From: Bifidobacterium psychraerophilum
GTDB lineage: Bacteria > Actinomycetota > Actinomycetes > Actinomycetales > Bifidobacteriaceae
Assembly: GCF_000741705.1 (NCBI RefSeq)
Contig: NZ_JGZI01000007.1
Location: 62,001-126,000 of the forward strand
Direction: 5' to 3'
DNA: 64,000 nt
A model generated the notes under the pieces. That model searched no databases, was not told where the DNA came from, and worked only from the letters and a program-made list of their open reading frames with translations. The translations under genes and the position numbers were made by a program. Shown one piece after another: positions 61,851-64,000 of this stretch; positions within the stretch are counted from its first letter, which is position 1; every line of letters starts with the position of its first letter.

Positions 61851-62788
61851 TTCATCTGCTCCTTCATGCTATTGAGCTGAACGATGTATGCGATGGCCAT
61901 GGTGATGATGGCCATAACGATGGCCAAAGCCGCGGCATAATTGCTCTGTCCTCCCATGAAACTGAGGTTGTAGGCGTACATGTTGGGCGTGAAATAGGTG
62001 GTTATGGCGTTGCCCGGAACAATGGACTGCAACACCGATGGCTCATTGAAGAGCTGAAAACTGCCGATGATGCTGAAGATAACGGTTATCGCCAGGGAAC
62101 CCTTCATCTCAGGAAGTTTGATTTTCTTTACTATCTGCCACTCGGTGGCACCATCAATCGCAGCTGCTTCGTAAAGACTGTGTGGAATCGTCGATAACGA
62201 GCTGTAAAAGATCAACATGTTGTATCCGACGAATTCCCAGGTCACAATATTGCCTATGGCGGCGAGAAGGGTATCGGGACTCAGAACGTCAAAGGCAGTT
62301 CCCAACACGCTGTTGAGGCTACCGACCAAACCATATTTAGATCCATAGATGAACCCCCACATGAGAGTCGAGACGACAGCTGGAACAGCGTATGGAAGGA
62401 ATGTCGCGATCCTGAAGAATTTTGTACCATGCAATTTCATAGAATCTATCGCCAACGCCATCAATGCCGCCAGTGCCAGCATGATCGGCACCTGTACACA
62501 CGTGAAAATCGTCACGCGACCGACGGCGCTCCAAAACTGTTCATCCGCGAACAACCGGGAATAGTTATCAAAACCCACATACTGTTCACCACCAATCATC
62601 TTCTTCTGGAAGAAACTGATATATAGCGCATAACAGATGGGTACCACGAAGACAAAGGTAAACACCACAGCGAAGGGACCCACAAACTTCCAGCCTCGCC
62701 AGTTGCGCCTGTGCTTCCTGACGAAGGTATCCTCGGCGGTAAGAGCTTCACCACGCGGCCGAGGATTTTCCGGATGCTGTTCTGTCAT
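61847..62788 (-). CDS. Sugar ABC transporter permease (MalF-like)
   Basis: 313 residues with six membrane segments; 'GWKFVGPFAVVFTFVFVVPICYALYISFF' is the first and the EAA loop reads 'EAAAIDGATEWQIVKKIKLPEMKGSL'. It is the first gene of the minus-strand operon that continues with the MalG-like permease, binding protein, GH42 and the wall-anchored enzyme. GAGGAG lies five bases before ATG 62788. Two operators lie within 110 bases upstream. Confidence 0.94.
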   Translation of the reverse strand: MTEQHPENPRPRGEALTAEDTFVRKHRRNWRGWKFVGPFAVVFTFVFVVPICYALYISFFQKKMIGGEQYVGFDNYSRLFADEQFWSAVGRVTIFTCVQVPIMLALAALMALAIDSMKLHGTKFFRIATFLPYAVPAVVSTLMWGFIYGSKYGLVGSLNSVLGTAFDVLSPDTLLAAIGNIVTWEFVGYNMLIFYSSLSTIPHSLYEAAAIDGATEWQIVKKIKLPEMKGSLAITVIFSIIGSFQLFNEPSVLQSIVPGNAITTYFTPNMYAYNLSFMGGQSNYAAALAIVMAIITMAIAYIVQLNSMKEQMK

Positions 62789-62807
62789 AGCAACTCCTCA
62801 AAATTCA

Positions 62808-62819
62808 TACATCGTTGTA
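62808..62819. promoter_or_regulatory. LacI-type operator, proximal
   Basis: TACATC/GTTGTA with a central CG; the two halves match at five of six positions. It shares the core CATCGTTG with the site at 62883 and lies about 20 bases before the first permease start. Confidence 0.55.
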
Positions 62820-62882
62820 GTACGAGAAATCAATAAAATATATAGATTATTGGTACTTCTTAAGGCATAAATACAAATATTA

Positions 62883-62898
62883 ACTTCATCGTTGAAGT
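62883..62898. promoter_or_regulatory. LacI-type operator, distal
   Basis: ACTTCATC/GTTGAAGT, halves matching at seven of eight positions around a central CG, the usual LacI-family architecture. It lies 95 bases upstream of the first permease start. Confidence 0.7.
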
Positions 62899-63198
62899 AA
62901 TAATATCACAACATATGAATGCGCACGCACGCGAGCACCGGATAGCAGACATTCAAAGGGGTGTTTCCGTATTCGCCTGTGGTGCTCGGGCCAGCCGCCA
63001 TAAAGCCGTTATGCTATCCGGCTACTTGCCGCATATTCTTGGAGCCGCCCAGCACCGCCGTATATGCGGTCGCCTGCGCCTCGTCACCTAGGTATTGCAT
63101 CAAGATGATGCGAAGACAAGGCATAGCCCATCCGAGGGCTGATTCTCATTCCATGCAGAACGATACCCAGCCCTTCGGTCCACGCAAAAGAACATAAA

Positions 63199-63852
63199 CT
63201 ATTTGCGCTTTGCTTTCCAACCCTTCGCGGTGGTGAGCAGGATGCGTTGGCCGATGCTTGCAGGATCGGCCACGATCCGCACGAGTTCCTGCGCCACATT
63301 GGTGAATGGCAGCGTCGGCATGCCGGGGACCTTATCCACTTGCTCCAGTGGCTTCGCCACCGCATTGATGCTCGCCGGGGCATCCTTGAGATTGACGGGA
63401 TACGCGATGGTGTAATCCAATCCTGATTGTTCAAGCAAGGCATCGCTGGCCGCTTTGTCACGGAAGAACTTACCCAACACCGTGCGATAGGCGAACTTCA
63501 TGAACCATGCCGCCTTATCCGCGGTATCGCCCGCGCCGAATGCGGAGACCATGACGATGCGCCTCACATCAGCGGCCTTCGCGGCTGTGATGATGCTGGG
63601 AACCGTCCGTTGCATGAAGGTGCCATCACTCACCGCTCCGGTTATCGCGACGATGATGGCATCCGCAGCCTTCGCGGCGCGCGCAAGCGCTACCGGATCC
63701 TGTGCATCCCCTTTGATTACCTGAACCTTGTCTGCGTTGCTCACGGATTCGGGTCGACGAGCATAGGCGATGACCTGATGACCGGCTTCCAAAGCGTACT
63801 TCATGGTTCGTGAGCCGACATTGCCCGTTGCCCCTACGATGACGATGTTCAT
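63199..63852 (-). CDS. NAD(P)-binding oxidoreductase (atypical SDR)
   Basis: 217 residues. 'MNIVIVGATGNVGSRTMKYALEAGHQVIAYARRP' is the nucleotide-binding GxxGxxG strand-helix of the NAD(P)H-binding (SDR-a5/BVR-B-like) group; 'VRRIVMVSAFGAG' and 'LLEQSGLDYTIAYPVNLKD' follow at the usual places. AAGGAGAAG precedes ATG 63852 by about six bases. The classical YxxxK pair is lacking, as usual in this group, which reduces flavins, quinones or sugar-nucleotide-like substrates. It is transcribed toward the ABC operon but separated from it by 410 bases. The 148 bases to the window edge hold no recognised feature. Confidence 0.85.
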   Translation of the reverse strand: MNIVIVGATGNVGSRTMKYALEAGHQVIAYARRPESVSNADKVQVIKGDAQDPVALARAAKAADAIIVAITGAVSDGTFMQRTVPSIITAAKAADVRRIVMVSAFGAGDTADKAAWFMKFAYRTVLGKFFRDKAASDALLEQSGLDYTIAYPVNLKDAPASINAVAKPLEQVDKVPGMPTLPFTNVAQELVRIVADPASIGQRILLTTAKGWKAKRK

Positions 63853-64000
63853 GCTGCTTCTCCTTGTTGTTTCGTTATGCCGGTACTGCTGGCGCTATCG
63901 TTGCCGTCGCCCCGGAAGCACCTGTCGGCGCATCGGCGGCATAGTCCCGTGATCCGACGGAGTCGGAGGGTTTCACGAGGATGCTGCGTCTGCGAAGACT

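Larger units (their letters stand above)
62789..63198. other. Regulatory region of the ABC/GH42 operon
   Basis: The left part (62789-62910) is AT-rich and carries the two operators. The rest, to 63198, is G+C-rich and holds no gene I can support; an ATAA-AGCCG-TTAT repeat near 63000-63013 with flanking GCC/GGC bases might be the weak terminator of the oxidoreductase gene. Confidence 0.5.

Noticed and set aside
1-64000. tRNA, rRNA, CRISPR arrays, insertion sequences, prophage or plasmid origin
   Set aside because: I looked for cloverleaf-like intergenic segments, regular direct repeats, transposase or integrase motifs and found none that I could support.

Overview
The window looks like a chromosomal segment of a Bifidobacterium or close relative. 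The reasons are G+C-rich coding DNA, strong AGGAGG-type ribosome binding sites, a very high density of intracellular glycoside hydrolases (GH51, GH3, GH36, GH127, GH42) each beside a sugar transporter and a local LacI, TetR or ROK regulator, surface proteins with LAXTG sorting signals, and a sugar ABC importer with no ATPase gene of its own. The genus is inferred from gene content and was not tested by any search. I saw no rRNA, tRNA, CRISPR array or intact mobile element.

Layout. 1-3.5 kb: the 3' end of a zinc-type alcohol/butanediol dehydrogenase, an unknown protein, an HxlR regulator convergent with an NmrA-like NAD(P)-binding protein, and a SnoaL-like protein. 3.6-12.1 kb: two related sugar modules, GH51 arabinofuranosidase + MFS with a divergent TetR, then a second TetR + GH3 + MFS; the two MFS proteins and the two TetR proteins are paralogous pairs. 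12.5-26.5 kb: an exopolysaccharide locus. A DUF4012 protein, a low-molecular-weight tyrosine phosphatase, a BY-type tyrosine kinase/chain-length protein and the polyprenyl-phosphate sugar transferase flank an AT-richer block of three GT2 transferases, one GT4 transferase, a Wzy-like polymerase and a Wzx-like flippase. A broken endonuclease/phosphatase-family gene sits at the border.

26.7-36.5 kb: a ROK regulator, GH36 alpha-galactosidase and MFS with two ROK-type operators; then a GPH symporter and GH127 beta-L-arabinofuranosidase divergent from a LacI regulator. 36.5-39.3 kb: a gene-poor stretch with decayed coding sequence, then a cell-wall-anchored protein ending in a strong terminator. 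39.5-44.9 kb: a complete phosphotransferase module (EIIBCA, LicT/BglG antiterminator, HPr, enzyme I) with a promoter, an RNA antiterminator site and a terminator before EIIBCA. 44.9-53.3 kb: a truncated FetB-like permease, a lipoprotein, an ABC exporter, a NarL-type two-component system and a divergent set of small unknown membrane proteins ending in a DHA2-type MFS exporter. A perfect 7-2-7-type palindrome lies between the divergent sets.

53.4-62.8 kb: a LacI-regulated operon read on the minus strand, with two sugar ABC permeases, a binding protein, a GH42 beta-galactosidase and a large secreted, wall-anchored sialidase-fold enzyme that may be a GH93-like exo-arabinanase. Two near-identical operators precede the first permease. 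The window ends with a small NAD(P)-binding oxidoreductase. Overall the region is a plant-glycan (arabinan/arabinogalactan, alpha-galactoside, beta-glucoside) utilisation area interleaved with surface-polysaccharide synthesis.
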